Of a DNA stretch of 64,000 nucleotides, positions 18,351-26,942 are shown piece after piece. The translations under genes and the position numbers were made by a program. The notes beneath the pieces were generated by a model that had not been told where the DNA came from, did not search any database, and was given only the letters and a program-made list of their open reading frames with translations. Source of the stretch: Porticoccaceae bacterium (GTDB taxonomy: Bacteria; Pseudomonadota; Gammaproteobacteria; Pseudomonadales; Porticoccaceae). The stretch is from positions 1 to 64,000 of the forward strand of contig JAQXBF010000039.1 in the NCBI GenBank assembly GCA_029252555.1, read 5' to 3'. Position 1 is the stretch's first letter, and the number at the start of each line of letters is the position of its first letter.

Positions 18351-18447
18351 TTATTTGCAGCGTATATAAAGTAATATGCAGTTACAGTAAAAAACGGCTC
18401 AAGCATTAGAGGCCATATAATCAAGACTATTAAATTAGCTGATACCA

Positions 18448-20046
18448 ATGACTAAAAAAATACATCGAGTTGTTATCGTGGGCGGCGGCAGCGCTGGCTG
18501 GTTGTCTGCAGGGATTATCGCTGCAGAGCACTGTGTCGGCTCCACTTTTACCGCCAGTGGTGAAGGCAATAGCAATGGCTTTCAGTTGGTATTGGTGGAG
18601 TCTCCGGATATTAGTACCATTGGCGTTGGTGAAGGCACCTGGCCATCAATGCGCAATACCTTGAAAAAGATTGGTATCTCCGAGACCGAATTTTTCCGTG
18701 AGTGCAGTGCCAGCTTTAAGCAGGGCACATTGTTTAGTGATTGGTTAGGGGGTGAAACCGGGGCTGCTAATGACTCCTATATTCACCCATTTACTATCCC
18801 GCAAAGCTATGCAGATACCAACTTGGCGCCCCATTGGCAGCTTATTCGAGATCAGGTTAAATTTGCCGATGCGGTTTGCCCACAGAGTTCTCTGGCTCAA
18901 GGTCACCAGGCGCCAAAAAAAATCTCCACCCCTGAATATGCGTTCCAGCTCAATTACGGCTACCACCTAGATGCGGGTAAATTTGCCGAGCTATTGCGTG
19001 CCCACTGCGTGGACAATCTAGGCGTTGTACATATAAAGGCCAATGTGCAGTCGATAAACTCGGCAGATAATGGTGATATCGCCTCAATTATGACCGACAG
19101 TGCCGGTGTGATTGGGGGAGATTTATTTATCGATTGCAGTGGCTCCAAAGCAATGCTCTTGGGTGAGCATTTCCAAGTGCCATTAGTAAGCAAAAAGCAG
19201 TATCTATTTAACAATACCGCCCTGGCCGCTCAGATTCCCTACGGAGCCCCCGAAGACCCCATTCAATCCTTTACCCTTTCGACCGCTCAGAGTGCGGGCT
19301 GGATATGGGATATTGGTTTACCCACGCGCCGTGGCATAGGGCATGTCTATTCCGACGCCCATAATACTGAAGACCATGCTCGGGCAGAATTATTGGCCTA
19401 TATTGAAGCCTCCGCAGGCAAAGAGGCCGCCGAGCAGGCCATGGTCAGGAAAATCCAGTTTGATCCGGGGCACCGAGCAGAGTTCTGGCACAAAAACTGT
19501 GTGGCCATTGGCATGTCTGCGGGCTTTATTGAGCCTCTGGAAGCCTCTGCACTGGTGTTGGTAGAGCTTTCCGCTGCCATGATAGCCGAGCAGCTGCCAG
19601 CAAACCGTGAAACCATGGGTCTGGTGGCCAAGCGTTTTAACGATAAGTTTATATATCGCTGGGATCGCATTATCGATTTCCTCAAGCTCCATTATATTCT
19701 CAGTGAGCGAGATGGGCAGTATTGGCAAGATCATCGCGATCAGGCCAGTATTCCTCAGCATCTTGCAGAGCAAATCAAACTCTGGCGTCACCAGAGCCCT
19801 TGGCACCGAGATACCAACCATGTGGATGAGCTTTTCCCCTCGGCGAGTTTCCAATATGTGCTCTATGGCATGGGTTTCCAAACTGAGCGCAGCACCACCC
19901 AGCGTCGCTCCGAACAGGACGCCTATAAAATGGCGGGTAGCCTGTTTCAAGAGAACGCCAAAAGAACACAGCAGTTACAGGCCTCCTTGCCAACTAACCG
20001 GGAACTGATTAATAAAATACACACCTACGGGCTGCAGAAAATTTAA
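18448..20046 (+). CDS. FAD-dependent tryptophan halogenase family protein (copy 1)
   Basis: A 532-residue flavoprotein with the N-terminal FAD motif GGGSAGW (residues 12-18). A lysine at position 91 in SASFKQG aligns with catalytic Lys79 of PrnA, and the PLE motif lies in GFIEPLEASAL. The signature WxWxIP is altered: the segment reads AGWIWDIGLP. Halogenases use FADH2, O2 and halide to make HOCl that reacts through the lysine. Family members next to TonB receptors rarely have a known substrate, so tryptophan is not implied. It is the first gene of the halogenase, SapC, cupin, halogenase run. Confidence 0.85.
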   Translation: MTKKIHRVVIVGGGSAGWLSAGIIAAEHCVGSTFTASGEGNSNGFQLVLVESPDISTIGVGEGTWPSMRNTLKKIGISETEFFRECSASFKQGTLFSDWLGGETGAANDSYIHPFTIPQSYADTNLAPHWQLIRDQVKFADAVCPQSSLAQGHQAPKKISTPEYAFQLNYGYHLDAGKFAELLRAHCVDNLGVVHIKANVQSINSADNGDIASIMTDSAGVIGGDLFIDCSGSKAMLLGEHFQVPLVSKKQYLFNNTALAAQIPYGAPEDPIQSFTLSTAQSAGWIWDIGLPTRRGIGHVYSDAHNTEDHARAELLAYIEASAGKEAAEQAMVRKIQFDPGHRAEFWHKNCVAIGMSAGFIEPLEASALVLVELSAAMIAEQLPANRETMGLVAKRFNDKFIYRWDRIIDFLKLHYILSERDGQYWQDHRDQASIPQHLAEQIKLWRHQSPWHRDTNHVDELFPSASFQYVLYGMGFQTERSTTQRRSEQDAYKMAGSLFQENAKRTQQLQASLPTNRELINKIHTYGLQKI

Positions 20047-20085
20047 CTGCCCCTAACGTAAATAAAAGGCATAACTGGAGAAAGC

Positions 20086-20811
20086 ATGAGCAACTACGTA
20101 ATACTGACCAAGGGCGCCCACAAGGATACCAAGGTAATTATTGATCGCGGTGCAGCCTATGGCGATAAAGTTAAAACCGCTCTGACCTTCCCTTTGGAAT
20201 TTCGCAATATCCAGTCTTGCTACCCAATCTTTTTTGTCAAAGATAGCGAGACAGGGCAGTTTTACCCCTCTGCTATTTTTGGTTTTGAGCAAAATGAAAA
20301 TTTATTTCTTAGTGAACAGGGCTGGGATGCGACCTATATTCCCATGATGATCCGTCGCCACCCATTTTTGATTGGTTTCCAGCCGGGCCCGAATGGCGAG
20401 AAGCCTGAAGACAACCCAGTGGTATCCATTGATATGGACAACCCCCGTGTCAACGATCAAAAAGGCGAAGCGCTATTTACGGAAGAGGGCGCTCAGACCC
20501 CATATTTGGAAGGAGCCATCGCAGGCCTGGAAGCGATTCACGCCGGCCATGAGCACAACAAGGTATTTCTGGAAGCCCTGTTAGCCAATGATCTGCTAGA
20601 GCCTTTTACCTTGGACATTACGTTGAATGATGGCTCCAATAACCAGCTGTTGGGTTATTACACTATTAACGAAGAAAAGCTGCGAGATCTGGATGGTGAT
20701 ACTTTAAGCCGGCTAAATAAAGAAGGGTACCTGCAGGCGATTTATATGCAGATGGCCTCCTTCGCTAGAATAAGAACCTTGATCGACAAGAAAAATGCGC
20801 AGCTACCCTAG
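20086..20811 (+). CDS. SapC family protein
   Basis: A 241-residue protein matching the SapC family (YPIFFVKDSETGQFYPSAIFGFEQNENLFL, then WDATYIPMMIRRHPFLIGF). The name comes from a Campylobacter surface-array gene, but the proteobacterial members found with TonB receptors and halogenases have no proven role. No signal peptide or membrane helix is visible. It sits 39 bases after halogenase 1 and 12 bases before the cupin gene, so it is probably co-expressed. The ATG is preceded by CTGGAGAAAGC, a good ribosome-binding site. Confidence 0.88.
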   Translation: MSNYVILTKGAHKDTKVIIDRGAAYGDKVKTALTFPLEFRNIQSCYPIFFVKDSETGQFYPSAIFGFEQNENLFLSEQGWDATYIPMMIRRHPFLIGFQPGPNGEKPEDNPVVSIDMDNPRVNDQKGEALFTEEGAQTPYLEGAIAGLEAIHAGHEHNKVFLEALLANDLLEPFTLDITLNDGSNNQLLGYYTINEEKLRDLDGDTLSRLNKEGYLQAIYMQMASFARIRTLIDKKNAQLP

Positions 20812-20823
20812 GGTTAATTTACC

Positions 20824-21837
20824 TTGCTAGGTATTAACCAGCAGGTACAGGAGAGAACGGGTTGTCAGCCGGATTCCATTCCCGCTGAAGTGGTTAACTC
20901 ATCTGTACCATTGGTCTTAAGAGGGCTAGTTGCAGACTGGCCCCTGGTTCAAGAGGCGCAAAAATCAGCGCAAAACAGTATTAGTTATTTAGAGAAGTTT
21001 GATTCTGGCGCGCCACTAACGGCCTTTTTAGGCCCGGCTGAAAACAATGGCCGAGTGTTTTACAACGAGGATTACAGCGGCTTTAATTACGCAACTCATC
21101 GAGTGAATCTGAGTCAGGTATTTGAGCGGCTAACCGAGTACCAGAACAAGCCTGAAGCGCCAATGCTGTATGTGGGCTCCACTATGATCGACCAGTGGTT
21201 GCCGGGTTTTCGTGAGCACAATGATTTGGCACTTAGTGAGCACAACCCAGTGGTGAGTATCTGGTTGGGCAATCGCAGCCGGATTGCTGCTCACTATGAT
21301 TTCCCCACCAATATTGCTTGCTGTGGGGCCGGGCGTCGGAGGGTGACATTATTTCCCCCCGAGCAGCTAGAGAATTTATATGTGGGCCCTCTGGATTTTA
21401 CCCCAGCGGGGCAGCCGATTAGCTTAGTGGATTTTGCTCAACCAGATTACGAGCGCTTCCCCAACTTCCGTGAGGCCCTAAAAGTCGCAATGGTGGTTGA
21501 GCTTGAGCCTGGAGATGCCCTGCTAATCCCAAGCATGTGGTGGCACCATATAGAGGCACTTGAAAGCTTTAATCTGTTGGTGAACTACTGGTGGCGCAAT
21601 AGTCCAGCTTATATGGGACCACCGCTGAATGTATTACAGCACGCGATAATGGGGCTGAGAGACCTGCCCCCAGAGCAGCGAGCCGTGTGGCAGCAGCTGT
21701 TTGATCATTATGTGTTTAACCCTGAGCAGGAGGCGTTTGCGCATATTCCCGAGCAGGTGAGAGGTGTCCTCAACAGTATGGACGAAGCCTCTGCGAAGCA
21801 GATTCGTACAATGTTACTGAATAAATTTAAGCAATAA
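20824..21837 (+). CDS. cupin-like (JmjC/cupin_8) Fe(II)/2OG-type oxygenase, copy 1
   Basis: The 337-residue protein carries a cupin-like HxD...H iron triad: HYD in RIAAHYDFPTNIAC and the later histidine in SMWWHHIEAL. The VTLFPPEQLENLY segment typical of cupin_8/JmjC hydroxylases is also present. The expected chemistry is 2-oxoglutarate-dependent hydroxylation; the target is unknown. The start is TTG at 20824, because stop codons lie directly upstream in frame and no ATG follows nearby; the ribosome-binding site is weak, so translational coupling to SapC is possible. A paralogue is encoded at 23939-24937 on the other strand. Confidence 0.82.
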   Translation: MLGINQQVQERTGCQPDSIPAEVVNSSVPLVLRGLVADWPLVQEAQKSAQNSISYLEKFDSGAPLTAFLGPAENNGRVFYNEDYSGFNYATHRVNLSQVFERLTEYQNKPEAPMLYVGSTMIDQWLPGFREHNDLALSEHNPVVSIWLGNRSRIAAHYDFPTNIACCGAGRRRVTLFPPEQLENLYVGPLDFTPAGQPISLVDFAQPDYERFPNFREALKVAMVVELEPGDALLIPSMWWHHIEALESFNLLVNYWWRNSPAYMGPPLNVLQHAIMGLRDLPPEQRAVWQQLFDHYVFNPEQEAFAHIPEQVRGVLNSMDEASAKQIRTMLLNKFKQ

Positions 21838-21858
21838 AAAGCCTTTGGAGAGAATACC

Positions 21859-23349
21859 GTGGCAACGCAAAAAGTAAAAAAGGTAGTGATAGTGGGTGGT
21901 GGAACAGCTGGTTGGATGGCCGCTGCCGCTGTGTCTAAATTAATTGGTAAAAACCTTGATATCTCCTTGGTTGAGTCCGACGAAATTGGCACCGTGGGTG
22001 TGGGCGAAGCAACCATCCCTACTATGATTACCCTCCACCAATTGCTTGGCATTAATGAGCGGGAATTTATGGCCGCAGTGCAAGGCACTTTTAAGTTGGG
22101 TATTGAGTTTGCCAACTGGAAAAATGTTGGTGAGTCTTATCTTCACTCCTTTGGTTTTACTGGCGAAGATTGCTGGGCTGCCGGCTTCCAACACTTTTGG
22201 CTGAAAGGTAAAGAGCGTGGCATCAGCGGAGAATTTGGCGACTACTGCGCCGAACTGCAGGCCGCCAAAGCAAATAAATTTGCCGTGCTTCAGCGCAATG
22301 GTTTGAACTACGCCTACCATATGGATGCCAGTCTCTACGCCAAATACCTGCGAAAACTCGCTGAGAACTTTGGGGCAAACCGAATAGAAGGCAAAATTGT
22401 CGAGGTGGGCACAGACCATCAGTCTGGGGATATTACCCATGTGACTCTAGCCTCGGGACAAAAGGTTGAAGGAGATTTGTTTATCGATTGCAGTGGCTTT
22501 GCAGGCCTACTTATCGACAAGACCTTACATACAGGCTATGACGATTGGTCACACTTTTTGCCCTGTGATAGCGCAGTGGCCGTGCAGACTAAATCCATTA
22601 GTGACCCTATTCCTTACACTAGGGCCACTGCAAGAGAAGCGGGCTGGCAATGGCGTATTCCACTGCAATCGAGAGTGGGAAATGGCATGGTTTTTTGCAG
22701 CAAGTATTTGTCAGACGATGAAGCCATTAAAACCTTACTGAGCAATGTAGAAGGTGAAACACTTACCGAGCCCAGAGTTATTAAATTCCGCACTGGCCAG
22801 CGCCGCCAGCACTGGAATAAAAACTGTATTGCTCTAGGCTTGGCCAGTGGATTTGTTGAGCCCTTGGAATCTACCAGTATTCATATGGTGCAGCGAGGTA
22901 TTATTCGACTGCTTCAGATGTTCCCATTAGATGGTATTCGCAAGCCGGATGTCGAAGAATTCAATACCCAGATGCGCGAAGAGTTTTTGTTTATCCGTGA
23001 CTTTATTGTGTTGCACTATCATGTCACCGAGCGCGAAGACACCAAGTTTTGGCGACACTGCAAAACCATGTCTATCCCAGAATCACTGCAACACCGCATT
23101 GATCTGTTCAAGCAGACCGGCAAAATATTCCAAAAAGCCGGTGACGTGTTTGCTGAGAATTCCTGGACACAGGTAATGTTGGGGCAGGGCTTAATGCCCG
23201 AGCAGTATCACTCAATTGTTAATATGATGTCCGATGAAGAGCTGCAAGGTTTCTTGGAAAATATCAAACACAATGTGGACAGGCTGGTGGAACAGCTGCC
23301 GAGCCACCAGCAGTTTATTTCAAATTACTGCCAAGCAGAGGCGATGTAG
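21859..23349 (+). CDS. FAD-dependent tryptophan halogenase family protein (copy 2)
   Basis: A 496-residue flavoprotein with all halogenase signatures: GGGTAGW at residues 13-19, Lys79 in GTFKLG at the same number as the catalytic lysine of PrnA, WQWRIP at 263-268 (the WxWxIP motif), and GFVEPLEST at about 331-339. It should therefore bind FADH2 and form a chloramine or bromamine on Lys79. The start is GTG at 21859 after a TTGGAGAGA ribosome-binding site. It ends the halogenase/SapC/cupin run. Copies 1 and 2 are diverged paralogues rather than a recent duplication. Confidence 0.88.
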   Translation: MATQKVKKVVIVGGGTAGWMAAAAVSKLIGKNLDISLVESDEIGTVGVGEATIPTMITLHQLLGINEREFMAAVQGTFKLGIEFANWKNVGESYLHSFGFTGEDCWAAGFQHFWLKGKERGISGEFGDYCAELQAAKANKFAVLQRNGLNYAYHMDASLYAKYLRKLAENFGANRIEGKIVEVGTDHQSGDITHVTLASGQKVEGDLFIDCSGFAGLLIDKTLHTGYDDWSHFLPCDSAVAVQTKSISDPIPYTRATAREAGWQWRIPLQSRVGNGMVFCSKYLSDDEAIKTLLSNVEGETLTEPRVIKFRTGQRRQHWNKNCIALGLASGFVEPLESTSIHMVQRGIIRLLQMFPLDGIRKPDVEEFNTQMREEFLFIRDFIVLHYHVTEREDTKFWRHCKTMSIPESLQHRIDLFKQTGKIFQKAGDVFAENSWTQVMLGQGLMPEQYHSIVNMMSDEELQGFLENIKHNVDRLVEQLPSHQQFISNYCQAEAM

Positions 23350-23459
23350 CCTCTGCCGTTATCCGTTGCATGCTAAGCGTAGCGAAATTTTGTTAATATA
23401 ACTGCACATAAAAACAGTAATCTTGTAGCCTCCCATGTTCACTTATTAATGGATTAATG

Positions 23460-23840
23460 ATGATGATTGGATATACAACCTTAGGCACCAACGATTTAGT
23501 ATAAAGCGGTAAATTCTATGATGCTCTTTTTGCAGAGATTGGCGCGACGAGAACAATGGATTTTGAGAAGTTTATAGTTTGGTCTGTCGGGCCAGGCACT
23601 GCTGAGTTTACTATGATCAAACCATTTGATGGCCAACCTGCAATCTCAGGTAATGGCGCTATGATTGGGCTTGGTTGCGATAGTCCAGCACAGGTGGACT
23701 CATTGCATAGTAAAGCTATGGAACTGAGTGTGGTAGATGAGGGTGCTCCGGGGCCTAGAAGTAGTGGGTTTTATGCTGGGTATTTTCGTGACCTTGATGG
23801 CAATAAACTTAATTGTTTTTGTTTACAAGCTGATGTTTAG
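23460..23840 (+). pseudogene. VOC/glyoxalase-family gene interrupted by one stop codon
   Basis: From ATG at 23460 the frame reads MMIGYTTLGTNDLV, then TAA at 23502-23504, then SGKFYDALFAEIGATRTMDF and on to FYAGYFRDLDGNKLNCFC at the end. Read through, this is a standard VOC fold of about 126 residues, in which the usual motif is GTNDL.RSGKFYDALF. The stop falls at the codon just before SGKFYD and could come from one base change (GAA, AAA or CAA to TAA). The rest of the frame is intact, so loss is recent or the stop is read through. An internal ATG at 23556 would give only 94 residues without the first strand. Confidence 0.8.
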
Positions 23841-23938
23841 GAAACCGCTTTTTGGCTGTGTTAAGGGCTGGGAGTTTTTTTCGGGTTCCATGGCATGGTT
23901 AGGATGACCTTGGACTGGTTAAGCTGATATCGACATAG

Positions 23939-24937
23939 TTACGTCAACTGCTCCAGTAAAAACTGTTTCACCTGAGCCTGCTGTTCCGGGCTCAGGCTAG
24001 TCACCAAGTCCTTAAGCTCAGCAGGCATGTCCTGCCCGGGCTCACCATTAGTTTTAAACACATAGTAATCAAAGAAATGCCGCCAGGCTTCGCGCTTCTC
24101 TGGGCTTAAATTAGCAATGCTCATCATGCTGTGCATCAGGCTATCATTCGGAGATATACCGGTATCGGTCATACCACCCCACCAATAGTTAATCAGCACG
24201 TTCACCACATGCAGTGATTCAACCCCATGCCACCAAAGCGCGGGAATATAGATACCATCCCCAGGCTCAAGGGTAGCTTCCTGAGCAGTTTTTTCAGCGT
24301 CCGTAAAATTGGGATACTGGCCTAAATCCGGTTGGTTGGTATCAACCATACTTACCGGCACACCGCCTGGTGTGACCAGCATGGGCCCTGGATATAAATT
24401 ATTGATTTGCTCTGGCGGGAACAGGGTGAATTTTCGTTGTCCCGCCACCACGCAGGCAAGGTTGTCGTGGATATCATAATGGGGTGCCACGGTGGCACGA
24501 TTGCCCAGCCACATGGTGGGGCCGACGGATTTATCCAGCAATGGCTGTTGGTTTTGTTGCTCAAAACCTGGCATAACCAAATCGACTGGTATGGCTTGCA
24601 GAGCTATAACATGAGGGTTTGGATCCTGCTGTATGGCAAGCAGTCGATCGAGGCCAATACCCATTGTGACCTGAGCCTTTTGAAAATTTAATGCGGTCAG
24701 TCCCGGCTGATAGAAGAAGCGGCCTTTAATACTGGGGTCGCCTACCAGTGCCGACACTACCTTTTCGCTATCATGTTTTTTCAGGTAGTCGACTATGGCT
24801 TCGGGGGACTGAGCGCCTGCTTTTACCGCGGGCCAATGGCCTACGATTGATTTGATATGGGCAGGTTGGTTTAGGGGGATTATCTCCCCGTGGAACTGAT
24901 CATAATTGACCTTTTCCCAGACTCGAATTACCTGCAC
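23939..24937 (-). CDS. cupin-like (JmjC/cupin_8) protein, copy 2
   Basis: A 332-residue paralogue of the cupin at 20824-21837. It shows the same iron-site pattern (HYD in TVAPHYDIHDNLAC, later His in LWWHGVESLHVVN) and KFTLFPPEQINNLYPGP. Both align along most of their length, including the N-terminal IVGHWPAV region and the C-terminal helical tail (LSPEQQAQVKQFLLEQL). A 2OG-Fe(II) hydroxylase role is inferred from the family. It is transcribed toward the halogenase cluster from the opposite strand and stands alone. Confidence 0.83.
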   Translation of the reverse strand: MQVIRVWEKVNYDQFHGEIIPLNQPAHIKSIVGHWPAVKAGAQSPEAIVDYLKKHDSEKVVSALVGDPSIKGRFFYQPGLTALNFQKAQVTMGIGLDRLLAIQQDPNPHVIALQAIPVDLVMPGFEQQNQQPLLDKSVGPTMWLGNRATVAPHYDIHDNLACVVAGQRKFTLFPPEQINNLYPGPMLVTPGGVPVSMVDTNQPDLGQYPNFTDAEKTAQEATLEPGDGIYIPALWWHGVESLHVVNVLINYWWGGMTDTGISPNDSLMHSMMSIANLSPEKREAWRHFFDYYVFKTNGEPGQDMPAELKDLVTSLSPEQQAQVKQFLLEQLT

Positions 24938-25028
24938 CAGCCTCTCCTATAAAATTATGATGTGTTGGCAATAATTATCGCAGAAAGAGCCCATGAAAAA
25001 TATGACTAGGATAGACGCCATGACATTA

Positions 25029-25328
25029 CTAGGTCTCAATACCTAATAGGATAAAAGGAACAGCGGGACTAGCTCTGCCTTGTCTTAGTATATGAGTTAG
25101 CGTTCGTTCATAGTAGCCCGGTCCGGATGACATTTGAGAGTTCAGTAGCTTTGTCGGCACAATTTCTATACCGAGATCGATATCTTTCCGTAAGTAAAAA
25201 CCTAAGTGTGTTACAAATAAATCAAACTCAATAAAAGCATATTTGCCAAATTGTATTTCTACTGCAGCCCCATTTTTAACATAATCTGTCTGGTGAAATG
25301 AGGATATAGGCGTTTCTCCAGCTTTCAA
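25029..25328 (-). pseudogene. C-terminal fragment of a BglII-like restriction endonuclease
   Basis: The 99-residue open frame contains GAAVEIQFGKYAFIEFDLF, then DLGIEIVPTKLLNSQMSSGPGYYE and ILRQGRASPAVPFILLGIE. In BglII-type endonucleases, which are about 220 residues, this corresponds to the catalytic ExQ strand and the C-terminal half. The N-terminal half is missing: a stop lies directly upstream in frame and a methyltransferase fragment begins 64 bases away. No good start codon or ribosome-binding site is present. I call it a remnant. The family match is from recalled motifs. Confidence 0.6.
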
Positions 25329-25392
25329 TATCCTTTTTTCTGCTCAGAGGCATCTAGGTTTGCAATGTCTCTTGTAAGAGGTTCATTGGCCG

Positions 25393-25863
25393 TCACAAAA
25401 TAATTGTATCTTTTACTCTAGGCACATTCTCCATGGCCCAGTGCTTAGGTTTTAGGTATTGAATAATTGATAAAAATTTATGTATATCAACCAGTCCGTC
25501 TTCAATATTCCCTTTGCCACCTCGATTGGCGTACGAGAACTGGATGCAAGGAGGGCTTCCGACCACAATATCTACCGACCCAGGCGCAGGTAAATCCGCT
25601 AAGTTTATTTCCCGGATATTCGTTTCACGGTTCTTTGTGCCGAAGTTAATGTTATGGGTTAGATTAGATTCAGGATTCCATTCAAATGAAGATAAGTGGT
25701 GGAGACCTGCCAGTTTCATGCCTAGTATCCAACCACCTATTCCTGAGTATAAGTCTATACAGTTCATAAAAAATGGCTTGTGCTCTATGATTTTTCTAGA
25801 GATAAATTGTATGAGAAATTGTTTGTTTTTGATACTAAAACAGTTTGGCAAAAGGTTATCCAT
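25393..25863 (-). pseudogene. N-terminal fragment of a C5-cytosine DNA methyltransferase
   Basis: The reading frame contains methyltransferase motif I (CIDLYSGIGGW), the catalytic motif IV with its cysteine (VGSPPCIQFSYANRGG) and motif VI (ENVPRV), then stops at TGA 25393-25395. Motifs VIII to X and the target-recognition domain, normally another 150 or more residues, are absent. The likely original start is the ATG at 25767 (MNCIDLYSG). The piece lies directly upstream of the endonuclease fragment on the same strand, so one internal deletion could have removed the methyltransferase 3' half and the endonuclease 5' half together. Confidence 0.75.
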
Positions 25864-25976
25864 AACCTCTCCTTGTCAGACGATTTGGCAAAGAGGACGT
25901 ATCTATTTTAATAATGGTTAGGCGAGCTGGTACCTCGGAACTGTCACAATTAGCAATATCTAACACCAAAATTGAT

Positions 25977-26942
25977 CTACAGTCTAAAATGCACTTCCGT
26001 GGCCACCAGTACCTCAAAGCACTGGTCACAGCGCACCTCCGCTTGCAGTGGGTTGCCGCAGGGGCTGTGGGTTAGCACCATTGGGTCACCGGAGTCTGTG
26101 CCACAGTATTTATTGCCCCAGCTTAACAGGGTGACAAAGTAGGGGAACAGGTCTCGGCCCTTATCGGTGAGGTGATATTCGTAGCGCAATGGGCTGTGCT
26201 GATAGGGCTGTTGGGAGAACACCCCTTCGTTCACTAAACGCTTTAGCCGGTCTGCAAGAATATTGGTGGCGACGGGGAGCTCTTGATGAAATTCATCAAA
26301 GCGCTTTAACCCATGAAAGGCCAGTGCCACCAGATTGGCGGTCCAGCGGTCGCCCAAAAGGTTGATTAGATTATTGTAGAGGGTCTTGCTATTGCTTTGG
26401 GCGGCTGTGGATGAGCGACGGCGGGTTTTGGTGACGCGCTGATCTGTGCCAGCGCCCGGCCCTGGCTTAAAGGCAATATCCCCTGACTGAACATCTTGGT
26501 CGCAACTGCTGCATTGCATCACTGGCCAAAAGGCCTTGCCACAGCCGTCATGGATGAGTTCCACTTTATCCAAGGCTGGGCTACTAAAATGCGTGCGCTC
26601 CCAAACCATGGCCATCAAGCCATTTTGGTAGAGTTCGATAGATTTTTTGGTCAGATGATAAACAGGGTGGCGTGCGGAGGTATCTCTGCGCAGGCAGTCG
26701 ATAGTCTGCAACCAGTTTAGGCGGTCGGTCAGCACCCCTTTGGAGGCGCCAGTGCCCATCAGCATGCCAGTAAAGGTATTCACGCCCCAGAACACTTCTT
26801 GCAGAATCAGCAGGCACCATCTATCGCCTATTTGATCTAGCGCTCGATTGATTGAGCTAGCTTTGGTGCCAAAGCTACTAGTCTCGGCTTTCAATGACGC
26901 TCTTCCAAAAAGCCATTCTCTTCCAATAACTCTTACTTCCAA
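25977..26942 (-). CDS. tandem HxlR-type regulator with two zinc-ribbon-like motifs
   Basis: A 321-residue protein made of two HxlR winged-helix units (about 30-120 and 188-280; each has a GDRW start and a wing ending YHLT). Each unit is followed by an identically spaced H-x2-C-x9-C-x2-C motif: H131/C134/C144/C147 and H292/C295/C305/C308. This suggests a single chain acting as a pseudo-dimer with two metal sites. The start is TTG at 26942; a second TTG at 26894 has a good GGAAGAG site. It is directly downstream of the carotenoid oxygenase and may regulate it and the divergent catabolic operon (inference). Confidence 0.82.
   Translation of the reverse strand: MEVRVIGREWLFGRASLKAETSSFGTKASSINRALDQIGDRWCLLILQEVFWGVNTFTGMLMGTGASKGVLTDRLNWLQTIDCLRRDTSARHPVYHLTKKSIELYQNGLMAMVWERTHFSSPALDKVELIHDGCGKAFWPVMQCSSCDQDVQSGDIAFKPGPGAGTDQRVTKTRRRSSTAAQSNSKTLYNNLINLLGDRWTANLVALAFHGLKRFDEFHQELPVATNILADRLKRLVNEGVFSQQPYQHSPLRYEYHLTDKGRDLFPYFVTLLSWGNKYCGTDSGDPMVLTHSPCGNPLQAEVRCDQCFEVLVATEVHFRL

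Noticed and set aside
19390-19950. 186-codon frame antisense to halogenase 1
   Set aside because: It is a shadow of a well-supported gene with no start signal or recognisable domain.
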